A stretch of DNA of 64,000 nt, from the NCBI RefSeq assembly GCF_026616895.1, contig NZ_JANYME010000007.1, positions 1 to 64,000 of the forward strand, in the 5' to 3' direction. A program made the translations under genes and the position numbers. The number at the start of each line of letters is the position of its first letter. Within the stretch, counting starts at the first letter, position 1. Of this stretch, positions 33,654-43,499 are shown piece by piece. Origin of the DNA: Campylobacter sp. MG1. Its GTDB lineage: Bacteria > Campylobacterota > Campylobacteria > Campylobacterales > Campylobacteraceae. The notes under the pieces were generated by a model. It was not told the origin of the DNA. It did no database searches and worked only from the letters and a program-made list of their open reading frames with translations.

Positions 33654-36304
33654 ATAAAGAATATAGAGATATAGAAGTAAAAACATTTGCACTTAATATT
33701 TTTAAAATTTTGACATTTTGTTTGGTTGTTTCTTTACTTATATGTAGTGGTTTATTTTTTTATAAACTTAATAGAATTAATTTTAACAATTTAATAGACA
33801 AAAAAATTCAAGATATCATAATAGAACAAAAAGAATTAATGTTAGATATTGAAAAACCTAGCGTATATACTAATTTTGATATAAGTGGAAAAAGATTATC
33901 TAGCCTTAATGTAAAAAGTGTAGATTTGATACAAACATTACAAGGTAGGGATAAAATTACTGATGAGCAGTCAATTAAATTAGAAAAATCTTTAGATGAT
34001 TTAAAAAAATACATAACAGATTTTAATGCTTTATTAGGAATTAGTTTTAGCGATTTTAAAAGTTTTAATGTCATATATTCTCAAGTAAAATTAATGGAAA
34101 TAAAGCAGGGTGTTTTGGAATTTGTATTTACAAGCAATGTTGATTTAACAATGCTTAATGAATATGTAAAAGAAATAGAACATTTAATTTTAGAAAAAGA
34201 TAATTTAATTAAAGAAAATAATGAAAATATATTTAAATTACAGGGTAGTAATGATAAAAAAAATATAAATAAAATAGATGATTATATTTATAAAAATGAC
34301 ATTTTAGATAATGAAAAAATGTTTTTACTACTTTCTAAAAAATTATTGCTGGGAGTAAAACAATTAAGATTACAAAAAGAGAAAATTGTAAATTTTAAAG
34401 ATTTTATTAACACTATAGAAATAATACGAGATGATATTATAAAAAGTAGTGAAAGATTACAAAAAACTAAAGAACAATTAATTTTAGTATATTTGGTTAT
34501 TTTTATATCTTTAATTTTTGTTTTAGGAGTATATTTTAAATTCAATTATGAATTAAATTTGTTATTACAGATTTTATATAAGGCTTTTTTAAATTCTCCA
34601 ATTCAACAGGTTTTAATTAATAGAAAAAACAATGTAGTTACTCCTGATTTTGTTAATGATAATTTTAGTTTCAATTCATTTATATTGACTGAACAAAGTG
34701 ATGATACTAAAAAAACTCAAGCTATAAATTTTTATGATTCACTTAGCAATATTATAGATATTAGTGATAATAAAGGATTTGATTTTGGCACATTAGTAGA
34801 AGAAAATCACAACAATATTCAATTATATGATGAAAATAGTGTGGTTAGTAGAAGGGATACTAGGTATTTTTCAGTTTTTAGGAAAGTTATAGATCGCAAT
34901 TATGAATTGATAAATAAGGTTGATGTAACTAAGAAAATTTTGCAGATTAGAGATTATAGAACTAAACTTTACAATATGCAAACAAAACTTGATACTGATA
35001 GTTTAACCGGATTATTATCTTTACAAGCTTTACAAGATAGAGAATTAAAAAATGATAGAGCTAATAAAAACAATATCTTTTTATATTTGAAAATTGATAA
35101 TTTTAATGATTTTAGGTTAAATTATTCTACTATATTAATTGATGAAATTATAAAAGTTTTTGCAAATTCTTTAAAAAATGCTTTAAATATCAAGGATAAT
35201 GATGAGGTATTAAAAAGTATAGATATTTATCATTTACACATAGACGAATTTTGTATAGTTTATAAAAATCAAGATGAAGCTATCAAAGCAGCCGAACTTA
35301 TACAAAAGCATTTTACTATTAATAGTTATGGTGTAGATAATTTTTCTTTAGGTAAAAAAAATAAATTTGAATTAAAAATTAGTTCAGGGGTTGAACTTAA
35401 AGATTTAGAATTAAATATTGGTATATCAAGTGATAGGGATATTAGAAAATCAAATCAAGAAATTATCAATCGTTTAGCTCAGGCAATGTTAGCAAGTTAT
35501 GAAACTATTAGAACAAAAGAGCCTTATTGTATTTACAAAGAGGGTTTAAATATTGAAAAACAACATGTAGAACAGCAAAAAATAGTATCTCGCATTAGAC
35601 ATGCACTTGATAATGATAAAATTTTTGTTGTATGTCAGGGCGTTCATAATTCTTTGACTAGAGATATATCTTATTATGAAGTATTAGTAAGAATTAGGGG
35701 TGAAAATAATGAGATAATATACCCTAGTACATTTTTAGATGTAGCAAGAAAAGTAGGTCTTTATAAAGATATACAAGAAGTTGTTATTAATAAAGTTTTT
35801 GATTTGATAGATATTTATCCTAATGAAAATTTTAGTATAAATTTAGCTAATTCTGATATTACAAATAAGGAAACTAATAAGTTATTTAGAAGAAGATTAG
35901 AAAAATGCTCTCGTCCAGAGGCTTTATGTGTAGAGATATTAGAAAGTGAAAGTATTGATAAATATGATGATTTATCTAATTTTTTAGAATTTATATCTTT
36001 TTATGGTTGTAAAATCGCAATAGATGATTTTGGTAGCGGGTATTCAAATTTTTATAGGTTATTAAAAATTAAATTTGATTATTTAAAAATTGATGGTTCA
36101 ATTATTGAGAGTTTAATAGTTGATGAAAACGCTAGAACGGTTCTTGAAACTTTGGTTAGTTTCGCACATAAGCAAGGCTATGAAGTTGTCGCTGAATTTG
36201 TTAAAAATCAAGAAATTTTAAAAATAGTTCAAGATTATGGAATAGAAAAAGCTCAAGGTTATGAATTAAGTAAACCTGAGGAGCCACATAATATTTTTGT
36301 TTAA
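33650..36304 (+). CDS. Membrane EAL-domain protein with degenerate GGDEF (HIDEF)
   Basis: 884 residues. One N-terminal helix (about 18-35), a long helical periplasmic sensor, a second helix near 280-297 (LILVYLVIFISLIFVLGVYF), then a PAS-less linker with coiled coil. The GGDEF domain (about 445-640) keeps DTDSLTGLLSLQAL, but its active loop reads HIDEF at 530-534, so cyclase activity is unlikely. The EAL domain (about 650-884) has EVLVR for EALLR at 677, IEILESE-type CVEILESES, DDFGSGYSN at 792, KIDGSII and VAEF. The metal-ligand residues look kept, so it may degrade cyclic-di-GMP. Cotranscribed with the peroxidase, suggesting an oxidative or redox cue. Confidence 0.85.
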   Translation: MNKEYRDIEVKTFALNIFKILTFCLVVSLLICSGLFFYKLNRINFNNLIDKKIQDIIIEQKELMLDIEKPSVYTNFDISGKRLSSLNVKSVDLIQTLQGRDKITDEQSIKLEKSLDDLKKYITDFNALLGISFSDFKSFNVIYSQVKLMEIKQGVLEFVFTSNVDLTMLNEYVKEIEHLILEKDNLIKENNENIFKLQGSNDKKNINKIDDYIYKNDILDNEKMFLLLSKKLLLGVKQLRLQKEKIVNFKDFINTIEIIRDDIIKSSERLQKTKEQLILVYLVIFISLIFVLGVYFKFNYELNLLLQILYKAFLNSPIQQVLINRKNNVVTPDFVNDNFSFNSFILTEQSDDTKKTQAINFYDSLSNIIDISDNKGFDFGTLVEENHNNIQLYDENSVVSRRDTRYFSVFRKVIDRNYELINKVDVTKKILQIRDYRTKLYNMQTKLDTDSLTGLLSLQALQDRELKNDRANKNNIFLYLKIDNFNDFRLNYSTILIDEIIKVFANSLKNALNIKDNDEVLKSIDIYHLHIDEFCIVYKNQDEAIKAAELIQKHFTINSYGVDNFSLGKKNKFELKISSGVELKDLELNIGISSDRDIRKSNQEIINRLAQAMLASYETIRTKEPYCIYKEGLNIEKQHVEQQKIVSRIRHALDNDKIFVVCQGVHNSLTRDISYYEVLVRIRGENNEIIYPSTFLDVARKVGLYKDIQEVVINKVFDLIDIYPNENFSINLANSDITNKETNKLFRRRLEKCSRPEALCVEILESESIDKYDDLSNFLEFISFYGCKIAIDDFGSGYSNFYRLLKIKFDYLKIDGSIIESLIVDENARTVLETLVSFAHKQGYEVVAEFVKNQEILKIVQDYGIEKAQGYELSKPEEPHNIFV

Positions 36305-36497
36305 CTTGATTTTATAATTTATAAACTGTATAAAGATAGTAAAATATATTTAAGTTGGATAAAAATTTATTTTTAGTATTTTATATAAATAAAATATATT
36401 TAAAAAATAATATTTTTTCTATATTTTAAATATTTATTTTTTTAATTAAGTTTTTTATATTAGTATGTATAATGCTATGAATTTTTAAGGATACAAG

Positions 36498-37523
36498 ATG
36501 AATTATTCTTTGTTAAATGAAATTTTATATTCATTACCAGTCGCTACTTTAGGTTTTGAAATACTTGTATTCATAGGTTCTATTTATTTTAGAAAACATA
36601 ATATAACTTTTCTAGTTTTGTTATTTTTGTCATCTAGAATTATTTGTATTTTTTTGGCTAATAATTTAGCTCACGCATATATATCAATATTTTCACCAAT
36701 TGTTTTTGCAATATTAGTTAGTCTTAAGAAAGATTATTTAAATACAAAAAGTCTTTTACCAGCTTGTTTGATAGTAATTTTATATATTTTATTAGCATTA
36801 TTTATTCAAAATTTTGATTTTATTAATAAATTACATGAACTTAAATTTATAAATCAAACTTTTGCATATTCTGATTTTTCTTTTGCTTTATTTTTCTTTT
36901 TGATGATTTATGTGGTTATTTTAAGAAAAATTAATAATTTTGAATGTTTTTTACAAGGTGCTTATATAACGGCTTATACGCATTTTTTATTTTATGAATA
37001 TTTTAATAGTTTTAATTTAAGTTATTTTGAATTAGGTTCTTTTGTATTTTTAGTGGCTATTATTTATCAGGGGTATAAGTTAGCTTTTTACGATTCTCTT
37101 ACTAATGTTTATAATCGTAGGGCTTATGATGCTTTGCAATTATATTCAGGTGATATTATTGCTATAATAGATATTGATTTTTTTAAAAATATCAACGATA
37201 CTTATGGTCATGAAGTAGGTGATATAGCATTAATGAATTTATCAAAAATTTTAAAAAAATATTCTAAAACATATAGATATGGTGGTGAAGAATTTATTTT
37301 AATTTTCAGAGGAAAATCATACGACGAATGTATAAAAAAATTAGAAAATTTAAAGAATGAAATTGAAAATAATAAATTTTTTATTAAAGATAATGTAATA
37401 AATTTCACTATTAGTATAGGGGTTTGTATGGTTTCAAATTCTAAATTTGGAGCTTTTGAAAATGCTGATAATAGATTATATCAAGCTAAAAAAGATGGTA
37501 GAAATAAAATAATATTTAATTAA
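36498..37523 (+). CDS. Membrane diguanylate cyclase (GGEEF)
   Basis: 341 residues. Six or so hydrophobic helices fill residues 10-195 as a membrane sensor. The GGDEF domain follows with FYDSLTNVYNRRAYDAL near 197, DIDFFKNINDTYGHEVGD near 224 and the active loop YGGEEF at 261-266. The end, NADNRLYQAKKDGRNKIIF, is canonical. It should make cyclic-di-GMP, the opposite of the neighbouring EAL protein; no RxxD inhibitory site is evident. AAGGATACAAG precedes the ATG, with about 190 bases of AT-rich intergenic DNA upstream. Confidence 0.9.
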   Translation: MNYSLLNEILYSLPVATLGFEILVFIGSIYFRKHNITFLVLLFLSSRIICIFLANNLAHAYISIFSPIVFAILVSLKKDYLNTKSLLPACLIVILYILLALFIQNFDFINKLHELKFINQTFAYSDFSFALFFFLMIYVVILRKINNFECFLQGAYITAYTHFLFYEYFNSFNLSYFELGSFVFLVAIIYQGYKLAFYDSLTNVYNRRAYDALQLYSGDIIAIIDIDFFKNINDTYGHEVGDIALMNLSKILKKYSKTYRYGGEEFILIFRGKSYDECIKKLENLKNEIENNKFFIKDNVINFTISIGVCMVSNSKFGAFENADNRLYQAKKDGRNKIIFN

Positions 37524-37531
37524 GAGGATAT

Positions 37532-38353
37532 ATGAAATTTATATTTTTGATTATTTGTAGCTTGGTTTTGAATGCTGCTAGTTATATTTTTGAAGATGAT
37601 GAAAAATATGTCTTATTTAATGATGACGCTATACTTTCAATTACCAAAAAACAGAGTTTTGATAAAACAGGGCTAGTTTATAGAGCTGCTAGTGATATTT
37701 ATAAAGAACAATCACAAGAAAATCTTAATCTAATAAAAGAGCTAAAGTTTCATGCAAAAAAGCTAAAAAATGAATTTAAAGTGCTAAATAAATATTATTA
37801 TTACTGTTTTGATACTGATTTTAAAGGATGTGAAGAATCTTACAAATATTATGATGAAAAAGCTTATTTTGATGAAGAAGGATTAAAAGAAGCAAAAGAA
37901 CGAGAATATTATATAGAAAATGTAGTTTATATTAATTATTTAAAAGATGATTTGATAACTTATTGCTACGAACATAGTGACTATTTAGGCGGTGCTCACG
38001 CTCAGTTTGGCTATGGGTGTGAGAGCGAGTTTGATGGCAAGGTCTTAGGAACTGATGTTTTTAAAGACACAGATAGCGTTAATAAATTTACTAGATTAGT
38101 TGCTAATGAGCTTTTAAAAGCACATAATGATGGAAAAATCAGCATATTTAAAGATACAATAGAAGATGTTAAAGCAAATAAAAGCTTTTTACATTCTTTG
38201 CCAGTGTTTTATCAAGATGGCATAATGGTATCTTTTTCGCCTTATGAAATCACACCTTGGAGCGATGGTGTGATTATAGTTTTTATACATAAAGATGATT
38301 TAAAAGGTATTTTAAAAGATGAGTATTTTAAATATTTTAAAAAGGAGCAATAA
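37532..38353 (+). CDS. Periplasmic DUF3298/DUF4163-like protein
   Basis: 273 residues with a signal peptide ([17 protein letters not shown]). The C-terminal half has [17 protein letters not shown] near residue 148 and [30 protein letters not shown] near 229, the pattern of the DUF3298 beta domain found in RsiV-like and lysozyme-binding proteins. Two Cys pairs may form disulfides ([14 protein letters not shown]...YGC). Function unknown. It lies eight bases after the cyclase gene, and its stop overlaps the ilvD start by one base. Confidence 0.75.
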   Translation: MKFIFLIICSLVLNAASYIFEDDEKYVLFNDDAILSITKKQSFDKTGLVYRAASDIYKEQSQENLNLIKELKFHAKKLKNEFKVLNKYYYYCFDTDFKGCEESYKYYDEKAYFDEEGLKEAKEREYYIENVVYINYLKDDLITYCYEHSDYLGGAHAQFGYGCESEFDGKVLGTDVFKDTDSVNKFTRLVANELLKAHNDGKISIFKDTIEDVKANKSFLHSLPVFYQDGIMVSFSPYEITPWSDGVIIVFIHKDDLKGILKDEYFKYFKKEQ

Positions 38354-40056
38354 TGAGAAGTGATACTATTAAAAAAGGTTATACAAAAGCACCAAGTAGG
38401 TCATTATTAAGAGCCGTTGGGCTAAAAGATGAAGATTTTGCAAAGCCATTTATTGGGGTTTGTAATAGTTTTATAGAGATTATTCCAGGGCATTTTTATT
38501 TAAACAAATATGCTGAAATTATCAAAGATGAAATACGCAAAAACGGCTGTGTGCCATTTGAATTTAACTGCATTGGTGTTGATGATGGTATTGCTATGGG
38601 GCATAGCGGAATGCTTTATTCGCTTCCTAGTCGTGAATTAATAGCAAGTAGTGTTGAGACGGTTATGAACGCACATAGCCTAGATGCAATGATAGCTATT
38701 CCAAACTGCGATAAAATTACTCCAGGTATGATTATGGGGGCTTTAAGAGTGAATGTGCCTACTATTTTTGTAAGTGGTGGAGCGATGGCTGCAGGTAAGC
38801 TTAAAGATGGTTCTCAAATTGATTTAAATACAGCGTTTGAAGCAGTTGGCGAATACGAAGTAGGTAAAATTGATGAAGCAAAATTAAAAGAAATTGAATG
38901 TGCCGCATGTCCTGGAGCTGGAAGTTGCAGTGGAATGTTTACTGCAAATTCAATGAATTCTTTAATGGAAAGCCTTGGCATTGCGCTTAAAGGAAATGGA
39001 ACTATTTTAGCTTTAACTTCTGAAAGAGAAGAATTATTAAGAAGTGCTGCAAGAAGAATTTGTGAGATTGCAAAGAGCGAAGAGCTAAGCGAAAAATACA
39101 AAATTAGAAATATTTTAAATAATAAGAGTTTAAAAAATGCTCTTGTTTGTGATATGGCAATGGGTGGTAGCACGAATACAATTTTACACACTCTAGCAAT
39201 TGCAAAAGAAGCTTATGCTGATGAGATTGATTTAAAATTAATGCACGAAATCGCTCAAGATACACCACATATAGCTAAGGTTAGCCCAAGTCTGCCAGGA
39301 ACTCATATGCAAGATGTAGGAAGTAGTGGTGGAATATATGCAATAATGAATGAAGTTAGCAAAAAAAGTAAATTCTTTAGCAAAGATGCACTTACTATTA
39401 GTGGAGATAGTATAGGAGAACTGATTAAAGATAGTAATCCTGATGGAAAGGCTATAAAAACTTTAAATAATCCATACTCTGAGCGTGGTGGATTATGCGT
39501 ATTATTTGGCAATATCGCAAGAGAAGGTGCGGTAATAAAGGCAGCCGGTATCGTTGGTGATAAGGTTTTCCGTGGTAAATGTGTTTGCTTTAATTCTCAA
39601 GATGAAGCAATAGCAGGGATTAGCAGTGGAAAAGTGGTTGCTGGAGATTGTGTAGTAATTCGCTATGAAGGTCCAAAAGGTGGTCCTGGAATGCAAGAAA
39701 TGTTAAGCCCAACAAGTCTTATTATGGGTAGGGGCTTAGGTGCGTCGGTTGCATTGCTTACTGATGGTAGATTTAGCGGGGCGACTCGTGGTTTTAGTGT
39801 AGGGCATTGCTCGCCTGAAGCTGCTGAAGGTGGCGAAATAGGGCTTATTAAAGATGGAGATTTAATAGAAATTGACACTATTAAATGCACTATAAATCTA
39901 TTAATTGATGATGAAGAAATGGCTAGAAGAAGAGCAGAATTTAAGCCTATTAAAAAAGAGCTTAATTCAAGATGGCTTAGAATGTATCAAAAGCTAGTTA
40001 GTAATGCTAGTAGCGGCGGTGTTTTAGACCTTGATGGTTTGAATGAAATGAAATAA
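38353..40056 (+). CDS. ilvD: Dihydroxy-acid dehydratase
   Basis: 567 residues, full length. Cys-containing motifs for the Fe-S cluster are visible: [35 protein letters not shown] and [44 protein letters not shown] is near residue 467. It dehydrates dihydroxy-acids in valine, isoleucine and pantothenate precursor synthesis. AAAGGAG lies before the ATG, inside the end of the preceding gene. A hairpin follows. Confidence 0.96.
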   Translation: MRSDTIKKGYTKAPSRSLLRAVGLKDEDFAKPFIGVCNSFIEIIPGHFYLNKYAEIIKDEIRKNGCVPFEFNCIGVDDGIAMGHSGMLYSLPSRELIASSVETVMNAHSLDAMIAIPNCDKITPGMIMGALRVNVPTIFVSGGAMAAGKLKDGSQIDLNTAFEAVGEYEVGKIDEAKLKEIECAACPGAGSCSGMFTANSMNSLMESLGIALKGNGTILALTSEREELLRSAARRICEIAKSEELSEKYKIRNILNNKSLKNALVCDMAMGGSTNTILHTLAIAKEAYADEIDLKLMHEIAQDTPHIAKVSPSLPGTHMQDVGSSGGIYAIMNEVSKKSKFFSKDALTISGDSIGELIKDSNPDGKAIKTLNNPYSERGGLCVLFGNIAREGAVIKAAGIVGDKVFRGKCVCFNSQDEAIAGISSGKVVAGDCVVIRYEGPKGGPGMQEMLSPTSLIMGRGLGASVALLTDGRFSGATRGFSVGHCSPEAAEGGEIGLIKDGDLIEIDTIKCTINLLIDDEEMARRRAEFKPIKKELNSRWLRMYQKLVSNASSGGVLDLDGLNEMK

Positions 40057-40075
40057 TTGATTTATTCTATTTTTA

Positions 40076-40111
40076 TTAATCACCCACTTGTTTTAATAAG
40101 TGTGTGATTAA
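40076..40111 (+). terminator. Hairpin terminator after ilvD
   Basis: TTAATCACCCACTT pairs with AAGTGTGTGATTAA (14 bp with one C/T mismatch) around an 8-base loop, 19 bases after the stop. Confidence 0.7.
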
Positions 40112-40241
40112 CTATTATTTGCTTAAATACTATAAATATTTTTTAAATAAAAAATTACAACTATTCAATTAAAATTTAATTATTATCAAATTTAGCTTAG
40201 TTTAAAATATTAATTAATATAATTTATTTAAAGGAGAAATT

Positions 40242-41618
40242 ATGAAAAATAATATCTATTTATTATCAGCAATAGCACTTGTGGTGTGTTTTGTTGCGTA
40301 TTTATTTGGCTTTTTAGATTTGGCCATTGTTTTAGTTGCTATTTTTCTAGGTGTTAGACTTGGTGGAATTGCTATTGGTTATACAGGTGGTATAGGAATT
40401 ATTGCTTTAGGGATTTTTTGTGGTTTAAAACCAGGCGAAATTCCAACTTCGGTAATTTTAATCATTATGTCAGTAATTGCAGCAATTTCGGCTATGCAAT
40501 TAGCAGGCGGGCTTGATTATTTGGTGCATATTGCTGAAAAAATACTTAGGAAAAATCCTAAAAAAATCAATTATTTAGCTCCTAGTATTACTTATTTTTT
40601 AACTATTTTAGCAGGGACAGGGCATACTGCGTTTTCTATGATACCAGTAATTGTTGAGGTTGCAAAAGAGCAAAATATTAAGCCAAAAGCTCCACTTAGC
40701 CTTGCAGTTGTATCAAGTCAAATAGCAATTACTGCAAGTCCTGTTAGTGCAGCTGTTGTTTATCTTAGTGGTGTTTTAGAAGGGTTTGGATATTCATATT
40801 TGACATTACTATGTGTGTGGATAGGTAGCACTTATTTAGCTTGTATGCTTAGTGCGTTTTTAGTAACTAAGTTTTCAAATTTAGACCTTAGTAGTGATGA
40901 ATATTATCAAGAGTTATTAAAAAAAGGTGAAATTGTAAAAAAAGAAAGTGCTAAAAAAGAGATTATAAAAGGTGCAAAAGAAAGTGTAGCTATATTTATA
41001 ATCGGCGTTTTAGCTGTGGTTTGTTATGCTACATATATTTCAGGTTTAAAAGCTGATGAGATAATCATTTCAAGAGATAGTGCTATTATGTGTGTAATGC
41101 TAAGTATCGCAACATTAATAGTATTAACAACGAAAATTAACACTTCAAAAATTATTGATACAAGTGTATTTAAAAGTGGTATGAATGCTTGTGTTTGTGT
41201 TTTAGGTGTTGCGTGGTTAGGAGATACTTATGTAAGTGCTCATTCGGCTGAGATTAAAGAATATGCAAAAAATTTAGTAGAGCAATATCAATTTTTATTA
41301 GCCTTTGCATTTTTCTTCGCTAGTATGCTTTTATATTCTCAAGCAGCAACTGCTAAAGCAATAGTTCCATCAGTAGTGGTTGCACTTGCTTTAAATGAAA
41401 ATCCAGAAAATGCAAAAATAATCATCGCTTCTTTTGCGGCGGTATCAGCGTTATTCGTACTACCAACTTACCCAACCTTACTTGGTGCTGTGGGAATGGA
41501 TGATACAAAAACTACTAGAATAGGAAAGTATGTATTCAACCATTCTTTCTTTATCCCAGGCGTTTTAATGATTGTTCTAAGTGTTGCTTTAGGATTTTTA
41601 TTTGTGAGATTTATTTAA
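40242..41618 (+). CDS. dcuA: C4-dicarboxylate transporter, DcuA type
   Basis: 458 residues, about ten to twelve helices. It follows E. coli DcuA more closely than DcuB: VRLGGIAIGYTGGIGI, AISAMQLAGGLDYLVHIAEK, LAGTGHTAFSMIPVIVEVAKEQ and SSQIAITASPVSAAVVYLSG. These carriers exchange aspartate or fumarate for succinate under low oxygen. N-terminal part is about 20 residues longer than DcuA of E. coli. AAAGGAGAAATT precedes the ATG; hairpin after the stop. Confidence 0.88.
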   Translation: MKNNIYLLSAIALVVCFVAYLFGFLDLAIVLVAIFLGVRLGGIAIGYTGGIGIIALGIFCGLKPGEIPTSVILIIMSVIAAISAMQLAGGLDYLVHIAEKILRKNPKKINYLAPSITYFLTILAGTGHTAFSMIPVIVEVAKEQNIKPKAPLSLAVVSSQIAITASPVSAAVVYLSGVLEGFGYSYLTLLCVWIGSTYLACMLSAFLVTKFSNLDLSSDEYYQELLKKGEIVKKESAKKEIIKGAKESVAIFIIGVLAVVCYATYISGLKADEIIISRDSAIMCVMLSIATLIVLTTKINTSKIIDTSVFKSGMNACVCVLGVAWLGDTYVSAHSAEIKEYAKNLVEQYQFLLAFAFFFASMLLYSQAATAKAIVPSVVVALALNENPENAKIIIASFAAVSALFVLPTYPTLLGAVGMDDTKTTRIGKYVFNHSFFIPGVLMIVLSVALGFLFVRFI

Positions 41619-41621
41619 TTT

Positions 41622-41647
41622 TTTATCGCAGTAAAAACTGCGATAAA
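41622..41647 (+). terminator. Terminator after dcuA
   Basis: TTTATCGCAGT-AAAA-ACTGCGATAAA, an 11-bp perfect stem followed by TTATTTTTAAATT, right after the stop codon. Confidence 0.85.
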
Positions 41648-41830
41648 TTATTTTTAAATTTATTGAAGTAACAATTTTAAATCATTTGCTTTTATTATAT
41701 GTTGTTAGATTTGAAAAATTTTGAAAAATTATAATAAATTTATAATTTATTTATATAATTATTAATATTTTTTTAAATTTAATTAGTATTTAAATAATAT
41801 AATAAAAATACTTTATAAAAAAGGAGATGC

Positions 41831-42926
41831 ATGAAAGGAAGAATTACTTGTTATTTAGATAGTAAGAATTTAGGCTATATTTTAGGCGAAGATGATAAAA
41901 CTTACGCTTTTAAAACTAGCGATTTGTTAAATTATGAGTTGGGGGGGGGCGTTAGATAATATAGAAGTTGAATTTAGTGAAGATTTAAGCCCGAGTGGTT
42001 ATATAGCCACAAATATTAAACTTTTAGAGAATCCAAAAACTAAACAAATACAAGAAAATAAATCTTATAATAATTTTTCTCATAATTTTTCTAATCAAAA
42101 TAATTTTGATAATGTTAAAAAAAGTTTTAACAATGCAAATTTCAATATTAAAGAATATGAATTGCTAGAAGGAATTTATCTTAGTAGAACTTATGAATTT
42201 TTAGATGGAGAATTAATTTATGCTAGTTCTTATGAGCTTAGCACCACTTCTAGTTCAAGTACTGAAGATTCTTTAGAAAAATTAAAATCAGTTGCAGTAA
42301 AATTAGGTTTTAATGCATTGATTGGCTTAGAAACTGATAGTGAGGTTGAATTTAGTATAAGCACTTCATCTAGTAGAGGTTCAATTAGTCAAAGTGCTTT
42401 TGGTGATAGTATTGCAAATATTAATACGATAGGTGCTGGTTGTGATTTAACAAAATATTATGCTAAGGCAAGATTAGGGCTTATAGGGGTTAAAAGTGAA
42501 ACTCCTAGTAATATTGATTTAAATGAAATAAGACTTAGAATTGACACTTTTAATAGTGTTGCGAATGTTACTAGTTCTTTTTATGACGATTGTTCTAAAT
42601 ATGCAATGAATTTTAAAAATATTAAAGGTTTAAAATATGCTTTAATATTTGTAATTGCTATTTTATTTTTTATTATTTTTCTAGCTTCGCTTGCCGGTGG
42701 GATACCATTTTTTATCTTAATACCTTTAGTTTTTGCTGTATTTTGTCTTACTATTGTATCTATAGGTACAGTATTTTATACATTTTTTAATAAACAAAAA
42801 ACAAAAAAAGCAATATTAGAAGATTATGAAATTTATGAAAAAATAAAATCAATACTAGGCGATGAAATATATTATTCTATGTTTGCAAATTTAGATGATA
42901 TTAAAATAAGAAAAATAGGAGCATAA
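41831..42926 (+). CDS. Phase-variable protein: cold-shock-like domain + YbjQ-like domain + membrane helices, OFF as read
   Basis: ATG 41831 has AAAAAAGGAG ahead. The frame reads MKGRITCYLDSKNLGYILGE, then enters a G9 tract (41941-41949) and stops at 41957 after 42 aa. With 8 or 11 G it continues to 42926, 364 aa. In the ON form residues 1-68 form one cold-shock/OB-like domain (GRI...GYILGEDDKTYAFKTSDL...VEFSEDLSPSGYIATNI). Residues 69-105 are Asn-rich linker. Residues 110-230 resemble YbjQ (LEGIYLSRTYEF, AVKLGFNALIGLETDSEVEF). Two membrane helices follow near 266-315. An ATG at 41934 is in the downstream frame only at G9, so a truncated form without the cold-shock part could be made; it has no clear ribosome site. 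Function unknown. Confidence 0.8.
41941..41949 (+). repeat. G9 contingency tract in the cold-shock/YbjQ-like gene
   Basis: Nine G, out of frame by one base relative to the long downstream frame; 8 or 11 G joins both parts. Confidence 0.88.
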
Positions 42927-42927
42927 A

Positions 42928-43452
42928 ATGAACGGTGTAGAAAAAATAAAATCATTTGGTTTAGATAAAGTAGATGAATTCACTCTAATACATTTATATT
43001 TAAGGGCCAGTGATAGGCAAAAACAAAAATTATTAAATTATAATGTTCCAGATAGAGATTTTGTAAGATTATTATCATTTATATTGCTAGATAGCATATA
43101 TTATTCTATAACTCTTACTGTCATTAGAGTTATAGCTATGGCTGCTATATTTACTGCTAATATGAAAAATTTTAGTGATGCACATACGTATATAGGGGTT
43201 AATTATTCTAATTTAATTATGGTGCTAGGAATATCAATAATTGTATTTTTTGTATTAGGTTCTTTTACAAATAAAAGATTTGAGAAAAGTTACAAAGAAG
43301 CTTGCAAAGTTCATGCTTTTCATAGTAATTTATATTTTAAATTTGATAAGACTAATGCAAGTAAAATTCTTAAAACTTTCGCTGCTAGTAGTAATAATCC
43401 ATTTGTAAATGGACTTGCAATGTTAGCAGATGAAAAAATCAAAAAACTTTAA
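42928..43452 (+). CDS. Membrane protein of unknown function, 174 aa
   Basis: It starts one base after the preceding stop (AAAATAGGAGC ahead) and is thus cotranscribed with the phase-variable gene. N-terminal soluble stretch (VDEFTLIHLYLRASDRQKQK), then two helices (LLSFILLDSIYYSITLTVIRV... and YSNLIMVLGISIIVFFVLGSF) and a cytosolic tail KILKTFAASSNNPFVNGLAM. No family recognised. Its two-helix layout mirrors the end of the upstream protein, so the two might form a complex (inference). Confidence 0.65.
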   Translation: MNGVEKIKSFGLDKVDEFTLIHLYLRASDRQKQKLLNYNVPDRDFVRLLSFILLDSIYYSITLTVIRVIAMAAIFTANMKNFSDAHTYIGVNYSNLIMVLGISIIVFFVLGSFTNKRFEKSYKEACKVHAFHSNLYFKFDKTNASKILKTFAASSNNPFVNGLAMLADEKIKKL

Positions 43453-43473
43453 ATATTGAAACTTTAAAATAAG

Positions 43474-43499
43474 ATTAAGGTAAATTTATTTACCTTAAT
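43474..43499. terminator. Bidirectional terminator
   Basis: ATTAAGGTAAA-TTTA-TTTACCTTAAT, an 11-bp perfect stem between two convergent genes, reaching the stop codon of the creD-like gene. Confidence 0.8.

Noticed and set aside
38736-38740. G5 run in ilvD (similar in pilT near 52451 and mqo near 48485)
   Set aside because: Five G are too short to slip often, and the frames are intact and conserved on both sides.
38814-39191. 125-codon open frame opposite ilvD
   Set aside because: Shadow of a highly conserved gene; no start context and no domain.
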